64,000 nucleotides of DNA, from assembly GCF_001428605.1 (NCBI RefSeq), contig NZ_LMID01000014.1:124972-188971 (forward strand), written 5' to 3'. The notes under the pieces are model-generated. The model saw only the letters and a list, made by a program, of their open reading frames with translations, had not been told where the DNA came from and ran no database searches. The position numbers and the translations under genes are program-made. Positions 45,188 to 52,748 of this stretch are shown here, one piece after another; position 1 is the first letter of the stretch; every line of letters starts with the position of its first letter. Source of the stretch: Sphingomonas sp. Root720 (GTDB lineage: Bacteria > Pseudomonadota > Alphaproteobacteria > Sphingomonadales > Sphingomonadaceae).

Positions 45188-45408
45188 AAAATCGCCGCAC
45201 CGAACAAGGGAAAAACAAAACCGAGCAAAATCGCGAGCAGCAAAGCTCCGATCCCGTAGATCGGCTGTCCATTACTGTAGACGCCTTTGCCTCCAAATAG
45301 CGCGCTTATGCCGAACACCGTCGATATCGGCAGAAAGATACATAGGGATGCAAGGTATCCAAATCTGAACACCGACCACAATCCTATGGTGCTGACGCGA
45401 ATATTCAT
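45115..45408 (-). CDS. Small two-segment membrane protein
   Basis: 97 aa from the Met before NIRVSTIGLW (an ATG four codons earlier is possible). Two hydrophobic stretches (FGYLASLCIFLPISTVFGISALFG and GIGALLLAILLGFVFPLFGAAILWLGTAV, each in part) flank a short loop GGKGVYSNGQPIYG. It overlaps the downstream membrane-protein gene, so both are likely one transcript. Lower GC than neighbours. Not recognised. Confidence 0.6.
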   Translation of the reverse strand: MNIRVSTIGLWSVFRFGYLASLCIFLPISTVFGISALFGGKGVYSNGQPIYGIGALLLAILLGFVFPLFGAAILWLGTAVLRLAEDRAPLLQIKSED

Positions 45409-45420
45409 CCTACACCCCAC

Positions 45421-45816
45421 TATCGCGGCAGGATTAATACTCCAGGCTAATCTTGTCGAATGCGAAATCGTCCGATGTGTCGGCAGAATGCAGACGCGGC
45501 CGCGATGTCCGGAAATGAGCGGATACGGGCTTGTACTTGGCGGACCGTCCTCAGCGATCAGCAGCCCATGCGCCTAGCTGCCGGAGGCGGCTGGCAGCGG
45601 GCCCGGCGGCGCGGTTGCCATCGGTTGGCCGCACGCGGCACTCGAATGACCGGCAGGCTGGGGCGGCGGCTATCATCGTTCATCTGCCAAAGCTTGGCCC
45701 GAACGCGCAGGAACGACGGGGGGAGGTGAAAGGAATCGTTCCACCCCGCACGTTTCAGCCGATCGATGCGGCGGGCAGCGTCAGGTGCGCCGCCGTGCTG
45801 CCTGCCTTCGGCGCGC
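45421..45816. other. Intergenic region holding the left copy of the ompA-leader repeat
   Basis: 396 bp between the small membrane-protein gene and the end of the RiPP cyclase gene. It contains the repeat at 45603-45743. No gene is supported; open frames here are short or repeat-derived. Confidence 0.6.
45603..45743 (+). repeat. Left flanking copy of the ompA leader region
   Basis: 141 bp collinear with 51671-51813 (about 80 percent identical by eye), including TTGCCATCGGTT, CTCGAATGACCGG, GTTCATCTGCCA, CGCAGGAACGAC and the Shine-Dalgarno segment GGGAGGTGAAAGGA. Here no coding start follows; the corresponding ATG of ompA is absent. It lies 74 bp from the RiPP cyclase stop. Confidence 0.85.
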
Positions 45817-47697
45817 CTATCCGGGGCGGGCACCGGGCGGGGCGTGGAGCCGGGTGGCGGCGATCAGGCATTCGACCGCCATCAGCGGCAGCCAGGGGGG
45901 GACGCCCTCGGCGAGCGCTTCCCGTGCCGAGGGGGACCGCGCAATCGCTTCGGCATCGGGCAACAGCGCGAGGCCGGCGGCTATGGCGTCGAGATCGAAC
46001 ATCGCCGCGGCTTCCGGGGAAGCGGTACGAAGCTCCCCGGCGCGCGCTAAAAGGTCGGCCTTGCGAAGCGCGTAGCCAAGGAATCTCTCGTCGAACAACC
46101 CGACCTTGTTCCGGGCCAGCCGCACCCTGTCGGGAAGGATCCCCCGCATCGCGCGGCGAAACGGCTGCCGGCCATAGCCGTCCGACAGGAACATGCGGAC
46201 GGGCAGCGACAGCATGAAATCGACGACGCGGCGATCGAGCAGGGGAAAGCTGACCGCCACGCCGTGGCGCGCCCCCATGATCGCGTAATAGGCGCATCGC
46301 GAGGGGATGTGGTGATCGGCGAACGCCGTCGTGCGCTCATGTGGGGTGTTCGCCTGGAGGATCGGCGGCATGCTCCGCTCCAGCACCTTTTCCCGCATGT
46401 CGGGGTGGAGATAGCGCGGTATGCCCGTCGTCGGATGCATCGCGGAGGTCCGCCGGACCAGGCGGTCGCGGACGATGCGCGGCAGAAGCGGAAGGATCAG
46501 CCGGTCGCGAAGGGCCTTCGCCAGCGGCATTTCTTCGCGTCGAGCGCGCGCGCGCAGTTCGCGCATCAAGGTGCGCAGATTTCCCTGCCGCAACAGCCGA
46601 ACATAGAGGTTGGCGCCATTGTAGGTTGCCCCCTCATCGCCGCCGACACCGCTGAGCAGGCGGCCGGCGCCGAAAGCCGCCGCCCGCGCCATCATCCTGT
46701 CGTCATATCCGTCGACCAGGCTTCCCGGCCAGTCGGGATCTTCCGCCTCGCCGGGCATGCGAAGACCGTCATGCGCGACGAAATGCGCGACATCCGGCTC
46801 CTGGGCCAGCACCGCCGCGATGAGCGGGCGTTCGTCGAGGTCGGCGGGTCCGAGCGGTTGCTCGGTCGTCATGCTGAGCGCCAGCACGGGCTGGCCCCGC
46901 CGCCGGCCTTCGCGCGCCGCCAGCACGGTGATGGCGGAACTGTCGAGGCCGCCGCTCAGATGGCAGGCGACCGGTCCCGCCCGGGGGATGCGACTGGCCA
47001 CCGCGTCCTGCAGCAACCGGCGCAAGACATCCGCCGCCTCCTCCTGCGTACCCGACCAGCATCCGACCCGCCCCGGATCCGGGCGGTAGGCGCGGTGCGG
47101 CGGGGGCGGCGACGCGTCGCCCGGCCGAATCCGGAGGCTGTGGCCCGCCGGCAGATAGGCGATCTCCGCGAATCCGCTGTCGCTCCCGCGGAAGAAGGAT
47201 TGCCGCAGCCGGACGCCCTGTGCCACCCGATCGACGGTGGCCGGCGCGAGGTCGGCCCCGTGCAGCCCCTTGGGCAGGCTGGCGAAGGCGAACCATTTGC
47301 CCGGACGGCAGGTCGACGCCAGCGGCCTGGCGCCGATGAAGTCACGGCCCAACCACAGCGTCGCCGTGTCGCGCTGCCACAAGGCGACGGCGAAGTCGCC
47401 ATCGACGCTGTCGGGGAAGTCGGGTCCGCCCTGCTGGAGCGCGTCCACGAAGATCGCCTCGTCGGCGCCGACAGGGCGGTCCAGTCGCATGTCCGCAGCG
47501 ACGATCCATTCGCCCAGTTGGACAGGTTTCGTCGCCGCCCCGGTGAAATCGAGGACGGCAAGACCCATCGGTCCATCCAGCCTTGTGGCGACATGGGGAG
47601 AGAGGCCCGGAGCGGTCATCGCCGCGGCCATCGCGTTCAACTCGATGTCCGACGCCGTGCTGCCGTCGAGCCGCAGGATGCCGCAGATCAGGCGCAT
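45817..47697 (-). CDS. Asparagine-synthetase-type lasso peptide cyclase (C protein)
   Basis: 626 aa. The N-terminal half keeps the glutaminase fold (VDGDFAVALWQRDT, LGRDFIGARPL), but its start is MRLICGILRLDG, so the nucleophile Cys is not at position 2, as in lasso cyclases. The synthetase half has the PP-loop CHLSGGLDSSAI (near 250) and SGVGGDEGATYNG, needed to adenylate the Glu side chain. In lasso systems this enzyme closes the macrolactam between Gly1 and Asp/Glu at 7-9. It lies 4 bp after the PqqD-like gene in one operon facing the precursors. Confidence 0.85.
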   Translation of the reverse strand: MRLICGILRLDGSTASDIELNAMAAAMTAPGLSPHVATRLDGPMGLAVLDFTGAATKPVQLGEWIVAADMRLDRPVGADEAIFVDALQQGGPDFPDSVDGDFAVALWQRDTATLWLGRDFIGARPLASTCRPGKWFAFASLPKGLHGADLAPATVDRVAQGVRLRQSFFRGSDSGFAEIAYLPAGHSLRIRPGDASPPPPHRAYRPDPGRVGCWSGTQEEAADVLRRLLQDAVASRIPRAGPVACHLSGGLDSSAITVLAAREGRRRGQPVLALSMTTEQPLGPADLDERPLIAAVLAQEPDVAHFVAHDGLRMPGEAEDPDWPGSLVDGYDDRMMARAAAFGAGRLLSGVGGDEGATYNGANLYVRLLRQGNLRTLMRELRARARREEMPLAKALRDRLILPLLPRIVRDRLVRRTSAMHPTTGIPRYLHPDMREKVLERSMPPILQANTPHERTTAFADHHIPSRCAYYAIMGARHGVAVSFPLLDRRVVDFMLSLPVRMFLSDGYGRQPFRRAMRGILPDRVRLARNKVGLFDERFLGYALRKADLLARAGELRTASPEAAAMFDLDAIAAGLALLPDAEAIARSPSAREALAEGVPPWLPLMAVECLIAATRLHAPPGARPG

Positions 47698-47701
47698 CGG
47701 G

Positions 47702-47971
47702 TCACTCGGTCTGCAACAGGCCGCGGGCGTGCAACTGGGCCAGAAACTCCTGCACTTCACGCCGGCATTGCTCCGGCGTCACATCGAATTCCGTCTGGAG
47801 CCGGTCGACCAGGCCCTCCTCGCTGACCGGCTCCGCGAGCATCTGCCATATGCGCGCGGCGACCGGGTTCAGGGCATGATATTGCCCCGCCTCCGCGTTG
47901 AGCAGCAGCACGGTGTCGTCGATCGGCGCGCCGAAAGCCGAATCCGAGCGTCGAAACATCTTTCCCACCAT
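47702..47971 (-). CDS. PqqD-family RiPP recognition protein (lasso B1-like)
   Basis: 89 aa, a stand-alone PqqD/RRE domain: DDTVLLLNAEAGQYHALNPVAARIW (in part: AGQYHALNPVAARIW), then a helical half ending EFLAQLHARGLLQTE. Such proteins bind the leader peptide, typically at a YxxP motif; the precursors here have WQTP. Start choice is Met at 47971 or the Met four codons inside. It sits between the sulfotransferase and the cyclase. Confidence 0.88.
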   Translation of the reverse strand: MVGKMFRRSDSAFGAPIDDTVLLLNAEAGQYHALNPVAARIWQMLAEPVSEEGLVDRLQTEFDVTPEQCRREVQEFLAQLHARGLLQTE

Positions 47972-48027
47972 TTCCTTCGATCGACCTTTTCGCTGTTTTC
48001 ACCATCGCGGCCACGCCGCGACGACCA

Positions 48028-48852
48028 TCATCGCGACGGACCGTAGCCCCAGCGCTTCATGACGGGCAAGAAGCGCTCTTCCAACGCCTCGACCTGCGCT
48101 GGCGTCATGACGTCCCGCCATTCCCCCACGCGCCCGCTGCGAAAGAAGCGATCCTGGCCAGGGCGGCTCTCGCGAAAGCCGCGCGCAGCTTCCTGGCGTT
48201 GCAGTTCCTCCAATGCGGAGTGCGCAACCGCGCGCCGGATTTCGGCATCGGTCGCCTCGCCACCGAGAAAGACGATGACGCTCGAAAGCGTCGCGGCCGT
48301 ATGGTGTCGCAGATCCTCGTATCGCACGACCCGGGTGCTGCCCGCATCCTGCCCCGACCACCCCTCCACATGGCCCGCCCAGTCGCCCAGCGGGTAGCGA
48401 AGCTGCATAGGCCCGTCCGCGTGGCAGGCCGCGTCGGTCATCTGCCCGATCGCATGGTCGAGCGGGATGCTGGAATGATGGGACAGCGAAATGGCGACGT
48501 CTCGCGGATCGCGTATCAGATAGAGCGACCGCCGGGCCCCGCCGCCGAGGACCGAGCCGTCGAACCGATCATGCGTCTTGCAAATGAAGGGCGCGGTCAG
48601 CCGGCTTGCGACGAAGTCGTGCTGCGCCCGGCGCAACCGGGCCAGTTCGCCCGCATCCAGCAGATCCGGGTCGACCAGCATGTCGTCGCAAAACCGCCAG
48701 CGGCCGACGAGCGATTCCTCCGCGGACAGGTTGTTGATGTCGCGCGGCCGGTCGGCGCCGGCGAGAAGGTTCGCCAGCAGAACCCGCATCCACGTGTTGC
48801 CCGACTTCGGGTAGGACGCGAGCCAGACCAGACCGGGAGGAAGCCAAGCCAA
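48028..48852 (-). CDS. PAPS-dependent sulfotransferase in the RiPP cluster
   Basis: 274 aa. The 5'-phosphosulfate loop YPKSGNTWMRVLLAN is at about 14-28, the 3'-phosphate motif YLIRDPRDVAISLSHH near 111-125, and a C-terminal FFRSGRVGEWRDVMT matches the RKGxxGDWKNxFT signature in spacing. It should move sulfate from PAPS to a hydroxyl. Its place between the kinase-like gene (13 bp) and pqqD (56 bp) makes the cyclic peptide a plausible acceptor. The cores offer Ser and Thr but no Tyr. Sulfation of a sugar or lipid remains possible. Confidence 0.85.
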   Translation of the reverse strand: MAWLPPGLVWLASYPKSGNTWMRVLLANLLAGADRPRDINNLSAEESLVGRWRFCDDMLVDPDLLDAGELARLRRAQHDFVASRLTAPFICKTHDRFDGSVLGGGARRSLYLIRDPRDVAISLSHHSSIPLDHAIGQMTDAACHADGPMQLRYPLGDWAGHVEGWSGQDAGSTRVVRYEDLRHHTAATLSSVIVFLGGEATDAEIRRAVAHSALEELQRQEAARGFRESRPGQDRFFRSGRVGEWRDVMTPAQVEALEERFLPVMKRWGYGPSR

Positions 48853-48865
48853 GGTCGCCGCCTCT

Positions 48866-49801
48866 CTATGGCCGGGACCAATGGGCGATCAGCGCATCGA
48901 CCGTGTCGTCGAGCTGCGCGAGATCCCGTGGCCGGCGCAGATGGTAGACCTTGACGTGCGACAGGAGCCTTGCCGTCCGTGCCGCAAGCGCCCCACCGGC
49001 ATAGGCCAGGGCGACCCGCCTCCGATAACATTGGCGGAGCAGCGCCTGCGCCGCGGCCAGGGGCGCCAATTCGACGATCCCGGGCGGGTATGCCGCATTG
49101 GCATCGGCCAGCATGTAGATCGCACCCAGGGGGGCGGACGTGACGCTTTCCTCGCCCGACGCAGCGGCCACATGATATTTTTCGACCTGGGCGCGCACCC
49201 TCGCTCCGACGGCGCCCGCCAGGCCGAGCCGGTCGATACTATCCTGGAAGAGACGCAATGTCCGTCCGTCGGCCTCGATCGTCGGGCTTCCGTCGTCCGC
49301 GTCGCGGATCGAACAGAGATCGTCCGACAGGAAGGTACAGCCCGCCTGCGACAACGCGCCCGACAAGGTGGATTTCCCCGCGCCGCTGGGGCCGCAGAAG
49401 ATGAAGCCGCGGCCGTCGCGAACGACGGCCGAAGCGTGCAGAAGCAAAGCGCCGCGCTGGTACAATATCGCCGACATCATGGTTCCGGTGGCGAAAACCA
49501 GGATATCGTCCAACGCCATCCCCGGCGCCGGGCAGATCGTCAGCCGATGTCCGTCCGACGCCATGAAACGGCCGATCTCGGGCAGGTCGAGCAGGAAATG
49601 CCTCGCATCGAGCGACCAGTTCGGGCCCTGATGGCTAAGCTGTTCCAGTCGTTCGGGCACATCGTCGACGGCGATGGTCACCTCGGCCTCGAACGTCTCC
49701 GCCTCGCCGGCGAGCGGGCGCATCGGCAGCGGGACCTGCGACGCGACCTTCAGACCGGACAGGCGATAGCGATGGGGGAAGCGATGCATATCCTGGATCA
49801 T
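48866..49801 (-). CDS. HPr kinase-like peptide kinase in the RiPP cluster
   Basis: 311 aa. The C-terminal HprK-type P-loop domain has LLHASAVVRDGRGFIFCGPSGAGKSTLSGAL (in part: HASAVV near 122, GPSGAGKST near 136-144) and FLSDDLCSI after it. The N-terminal 100 residues replace the HPr kinase regulatory domain. Homologues next to lasso clusters phosphorylate the C-terminal Ser of the precursor (PadeK type), and both precursors here end in Ser. The start MIQDMHRFPHRYRLSG is chosen; the frame continues upstream through the precursor gene antisense. Confidence 0.85.
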   Translation of the reverse strand: MIQDMHRFPHRYRLSGLKVASQVPLPMRPLAGEAETFEAEVTIAVDDVPERLEQLSHQGPNWSLDARHFLLDLPEIGRFMASDGHRLTICPAPGMALDDILVFATGTMMSAILYQRGALLLHASAVVRDGRGFIFCGPSGAGKSTLSGALSQAGCTFLSDDLCSIRDADDGSPTIEADGRTLRLFQDSIDRLGLAGAVGARVRAQVEKYHVAAASGEESVTSAPLGAIYMLADANAAYPPGIVELAPLAAAQALLRQCYRRRVALAYAGGALAARTARLLSHVKVYHLRRPRDLAQLDDTVDALIAHWSRP

Positions 49802-49970
49802 CGGAGCCCCTTGCAAGCCGCAGGTCGGATTGGCAACGGTCGTGATATTGCGGTCGCGATATTGCCCGAACCCCCGCGGAGGCGCTTCCCCGTCGGGCGG
49901 GCGGGCGTTGATCCGCGAAACCAATGCGGATATGGTATGCCGACAAAATATCAAGTCCGGAGTAATAGTT
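49802..49970. promoter_or_regulatory. Divergent promoter region of the RiPP cluster
   Basis: 169 bp between the kinase-like start and the first precursor. The part nearest the precursor (GTTGATCCGCGAAACCAATGC, quoted in part: GATCCGCGAAACC, and GTCCGGAGTAATAGTT) recurs before the second precursor at 50238-50302, so each precursor has its own upstream copy. No clear -35/-10 pair was defined. Confidence 0.45.
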
Positions 49971-50135
49971 ATGGGTCTCGACAGCGAAAATACCGTTCCT
50001 TCCATCGCTGCCGAGCACACGCCCCGAAGCCGGTGGCAGACGCCGTCGATCGAGGATGCCGACATCAGCGCTCTGACCGAGGGCACCGGAACATCCGGCG
50101 TCGAAGGACCGGCGTTTCTCAAGGTCGGCTCCTAA
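49971..50135 (+). CDS. Lasso-type precursor peptide 1
   Basis: 54 aa. GGAG at 49960-49963 precedes the ATG. The leader (1-37) starts MGLDSENTVPSIAAEH, has W22-Q-T-P25 (a YxxP-like recognition motif) and ends DISALTE, with Thr at -2. The predicted core is GTGTSGVEGPAFLKVGS (residues 38-54): Gly1, Glu8 for an eight-residue macrolactam, bulky Phe12/Leu13/Lys14 as possible plugs, and a C-terminal Ser. The leader is nearly identical to that of precursor 2. Confidence 0.82.
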   Translation: MGLDSENTVPSIAAEHTPRSRWQTPSIEDADISALTEGTGTSGVEGPAFLKVGS

Positions 50136-50302
50136 CGGGTCTCCCGCGTCCCGCCCGGGGTGCGCGTCCGGTCGGCCGAGCGGGCGGGGCGGATCCGCGA
50201 TGAACGGAACCACGGGTTTCCGGGGCGGACCGGGCGGTATTGATCCACGAAACCGTTTTCGATACGATTCGCCGGCGGAAAACCATGTCTGGAGTAAGCG
50301 TT

Positions 50303-50476
50303 ATGGGCCTCGCTAGCGAAAATAGCGTTCCTTCGATCGCGGCGGAGTCGGCCGAGCGCGCGCGCCTGAGCCGGTGGCAAACGCCGACGATCGAGGATGC
50401 GGACATCAGCGCTCTGACCGAGGGCGGCGGAACATCCGGCGTCGAGGGCTCACCGTTTCTGAAAACCGGCTCCTGA
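50303..50476 (+). CDS. Lasso-type precursor peptide 2
   Basis: 57 aa. It starts at the ATG after TGGAGTAAGCGTT; in-frame codons upstream (from 50240) belong to the duplicated promoter. The leader (1-40) has W25-Q-T-P28 and ends DISALTE. The predicted core is GGGTSGVEGSPFLKTGS: Gly1, Glu8, Phe12, Leu13, Lys14 and C-terminal Ser17. Compared with precursor 1 the ring differs only at position 2 and the tail at 10, 11 and 15. The gene pair arose by a tandem duplication of about 330 bp. Confidence 0.82.
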   Translation: MGLASENSVPSIAAESAERARLSRWQTPTIEDADISALTEGGGTSGVEGSPFLKTGS

Positions 50477-50566
50477 CGCGCCAGCCGGGCCCTGCCATCT
50501 CTCCATCGCAATCTGCCTTGGGACGGGCTCGGCTGGCATAGTCGCTCCGACGACCCGCTTTCCGAG

Positions 50567-51664
50567 ATGCGGGCGTCGGCCGCGCGCGATTGGCGTCTGC
50601 GGTATCCCGCGCCGCTTCGACCGTTTCTGACGATTGGCAACCGCGCGGGCTGGGGCCTCGCCGCGCTCGGCAGGACGCTGCAGTTCGCGCGCGCGGCACG
50701 GCTGGCCTGGCCCGCGACCGGGCGCCTTTATGGCGATTGCCTGCTCACCGGCGGGGACCCGATCGAGGTTCATGTCTGGCGAGGCCTGCATGGCGACCGC
50801 CATCCGCTGCCGGCGCGATCGGCCGCGCTCGTCTTCCGGCGGCTCGGCGATCCGGCGGGCCACGCGCTGCTCGCGGACAAGCTGGCGCTGGGCGAACGGC
50901 TTTCGGAACTGGGCCTTGCCGTGCCGGCCATGCGCGCGGTGCTCGATCGGGGAAGTGCCGCGCCGTCGGAAATAGCGGCCGGCGCGGGCACGGGCGCCGG
51001 ACTGTTCCTCAAGCCCCGGCATGGCTCGGGCGGACGCGGCGCCTTTGCCCTGACGCGGGACGACGGCGCGTTGCGCATGGACGGGGCGGCCGTGGAGCCG
51101 CCCGCGGTGGTTGGGCGGATCAACCGGCTGCTCGCGCATGACGACCTGCTCGTGCAGGATCGGTTGATCGCCACGGACGCCATCGCCGACCTCGCCGGCG
51201 ACGGGCGCCCCCCCGTCCTGCGCCTGGCCACGGCCCGCGCGCCCGGGAGGGCGCCGTTTCTCGATTCGGCTCTGCTGATGATCGCCCGCGCCGGCCGAAA
51301 TCCCCGCCATTTCCTGGAGGGGACGATCTATGCCCCCATCGATCCGGCCGGGGCACGGACCGCCGCCGGGCTTTCCCTCGCCGAACCCCGGAGGCGGATC
51401 GAGCGGCTGGAGCAGGGAGCCCGGCTGGCGGGCCGGATCGTCCCCGATTTCGACGAAGCCGTGGCGATGGCGCTGCGGGCCATGACCGGGCTTCCACCCC
51501 TGTCCCTGATCCACTGGGATATCATCCTGACCCCGCGGGGCCCGGTGCTCCTCGAAGGCAATGCGGCGGGGAACTGGATCGTCGCCAGCCTGCCCGGCAT
51601 CTTCGGACTGGAGTCGGGCGCCTTGGTCCCGACGCTCGCGCAGTGGGCTTGCGCACGGGATTGA
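50567..51664 (+). CDS. Sugar-transfer-type ATP-grasp protein in the RiPP cluster
   Basis: 365 aa. The ATP-grasp fold shows GAGLFLKPRHGSGGRGAF (ATP-binding Lys and Gly-rich loop), VQDRLIATDAIADL and SLIHWDIILTPRGPVLLEGN (metal-binding Asp, Glu, Asn). It resembles the 'sugar-transfer associated ATP-grasp' family. It is the only gene co-directional with the precursors, 90 bp after the second. It may ligate an amino acid or other group to the peptide, or act on a polysaccharide; both are inference. No transglutaminase-like Cys-His-Asp set is present, so it does not replace the B2 protease. Confidence 0.78.
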   Translation: MRASAARDWRLRYPAPLRPFLTIGNRAGWGLAALGRTLQFARAARLAWPATGRLYGDCLLTGGDPIEVHVWRGLHGDRHPLPARSAALVFRRLGDPAGHALLADKLALGERLSELGLAVPAMRAVLDRGSAAPSEIAAGAGTGAGLFLKPRHGSGGRGAFALTRDDGALRMDGAAVEPPAVVGRINRLLAHDDLLVQDRLIATDAIADLAGDGRPPVLRLATARAPGRAPFLDSALLMIARAGRNPRHFLEGTIYAPIDPAGARTAAGLSLAEPRRRIERLEQGARLAGRIVPDFDEAVAMALRAMTGLPPLSLIHWDIILTPRGPVLLEGNAAGNWIVASLPGIFGLESGALVPTLAQWACARD

Positions 51665-51670
51665 GTTCGG

Positions 51671-51813
51671 CCGGCGGCGCAGTTGCCATCGGTTCGCCGC
51701 ACGCCGCGCTCGAATGACCGGCCGGCGAGGCGGCCGGCCGGGGGCGTTCATCTGCCAGAAAGGTTGATCCGAACACGCAGGAACGACTGGGGGAGGTAAA
51801 AGGAGTCGTTCCA
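51671..51813 (+). repeat. Right flanking copy: ompA leader region
   Basis: 143 bp between the RiPP ATP-grasp stop (51664) and the ompA-like ATG. It carries the Shine-Dalgarno sequence GGGAGGTAAAAGGAG and a hairpin (CCGGCCG / CGGCCGG near 51719-51741). The first copy is at 45603-45743, on the other side of the cluster and in the same orientation. Confidence 0.85.
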
Positions 51814-52700
51814 TGCCTGTCATTTCCAATAGACCAAGAGTTCGTATCCTTATCGCCATGTTGGCCATGTCCGTGGCGGGCAGCTTGTCTGCCCAGCAGC
51901 AGGGTTCGGGCGAATCGAATATTGTCGTGGATGGGGTTCCCATTCCCGACTTCGCCTCGTTGACTGCGGGTCCCGAGGTCAAGGGCGTCATCTCCGCGCG
52001 CAGCGGCGACCGGCTGAAGGTCACCGCCAGCGACGGCAGCAGCACGATCGTCACGATCGCCGACGCTACCAAGATCAAGGGCGCCAGCGGACTGTTCGGC
52101 GGCAGCCGCACCAAGCCGACCGCGGCTTCGCTGCTCAACGGGCTGCCGGTGACGGTCAAGACGCTGCAGTCGGCGAGCGACCCCAGCATCGGCCTGGTCG
52201 CGAGCCAGATCAACTTCAAGAACAGCGATTTCAAGACCGCGAACATGATCCGCAACGCCACCGACCAGCAATTCGCCGAGCAGACCGCGGCGACCGAAGC
52301 GCTGCGCGGCCGGCTGGGCGATATCGACAAGTACAACATCAAGAGCACGACCAACGTGCACTTCGATACCGGCAAGGCCGAGCTGTCGCCCGAGGACAAG
52401 GCCAATCTCTGCTCGACGGCGACCACCGCCGAGGGGACCGACAACGCCCTGATGCTGGTCGTCGGCTACACCGATTCGACCGGACCCGAGGAGGTCAACC
52501 AGCAGCTCAGCGAGAAGCGGGCGGCCCGCGTCATCAACTATCTCCAGCAGGCCTGCGGCTGGAAACCCTATCGCATGCTGACCCCGACCGGGATGGCCAC
52601 GGCCGACCCGCTGGCGAGCAACGACACCGAGGAAGGCAAGGCGCAGAACCGCCGCGTCGCGGTGAACATCCTCGTCAGCAAGAGCGTCGACAACCTCTGA
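51813..52700 (+). CDS. OmpA-family outer-membrane protein
   Basis: 295 aa. A signal peptide (ILIAMLAMSVAGSLSA, cleaved before QQQGSG) precedes an N-terminal beta-rich domain (EVKGVISARSGDRLKVTASDG) and a helical linker (FAEQTAATEALRGRLGDID). A C-terminal OmpA domain (about 180-290) has VHFDTGKAELSPEDKANL, VVGYTDSTGPEEVNQQLSEKRA (in part: GYTDSTGPEEVNQQLSEKRA) and EEGKAQNRRVAV, the peptidoglycan-binding residues. It is likely a periplasmic or outer-membrane peptidoglycan anchor. A perfect palindrome follows the stop. Confidence 0.9.
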   Translation: MPVISNRPRVRILIAMLAMSVAGSLSAQQQGSGESNIVVDGVPIPDFASLTAGPEVKGVISARSGDRLKVTASDGSSTIVTIADATKIKGASGLFGGSRTKPTAASLLNGLPVTVKTLQSASDPSIGLVASQINFKNSDFKTANMIRNATDQQFAEQTAATEALRGRLGDIDKYNIKSTTNVHFDTGKAELSPEDKANLCSTATTAEGTDNALMLVVGYTDSTGPEEVNQQLSEKRAARVINYLQQACGWKPYRMLTPTGMATADPLASNDTEEGKAQNRRVAVNILVSKSVDNL

Positions 52701-52705
52701 GCGTA

Positions 52706-52729
52706 CCGGGCGGTCCGCGGACCGCCCGG
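52706..52729. terminator. Perfect 24-bp palindrome after ompA
   Basis: CCGGGCGGTCCG and its exact reverse complement abut with no loop, 5 bp after the ompA stop. It would form a very stable hairpin in RNA, but no T-run follows. Transcription stop or 3'-end protection are possible roles. Confidence 0.5.
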
Positions 52730-52748
52730 TGATGACGGGAGAGGGCGG

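Noticed and set aside
44750-45420. Toxin-antitoxin or holin-like pair
   Set aside because: Two overlapping small membrane proteins, but no antitoxin DNA-binding motif, charge pattern or known family supports this.
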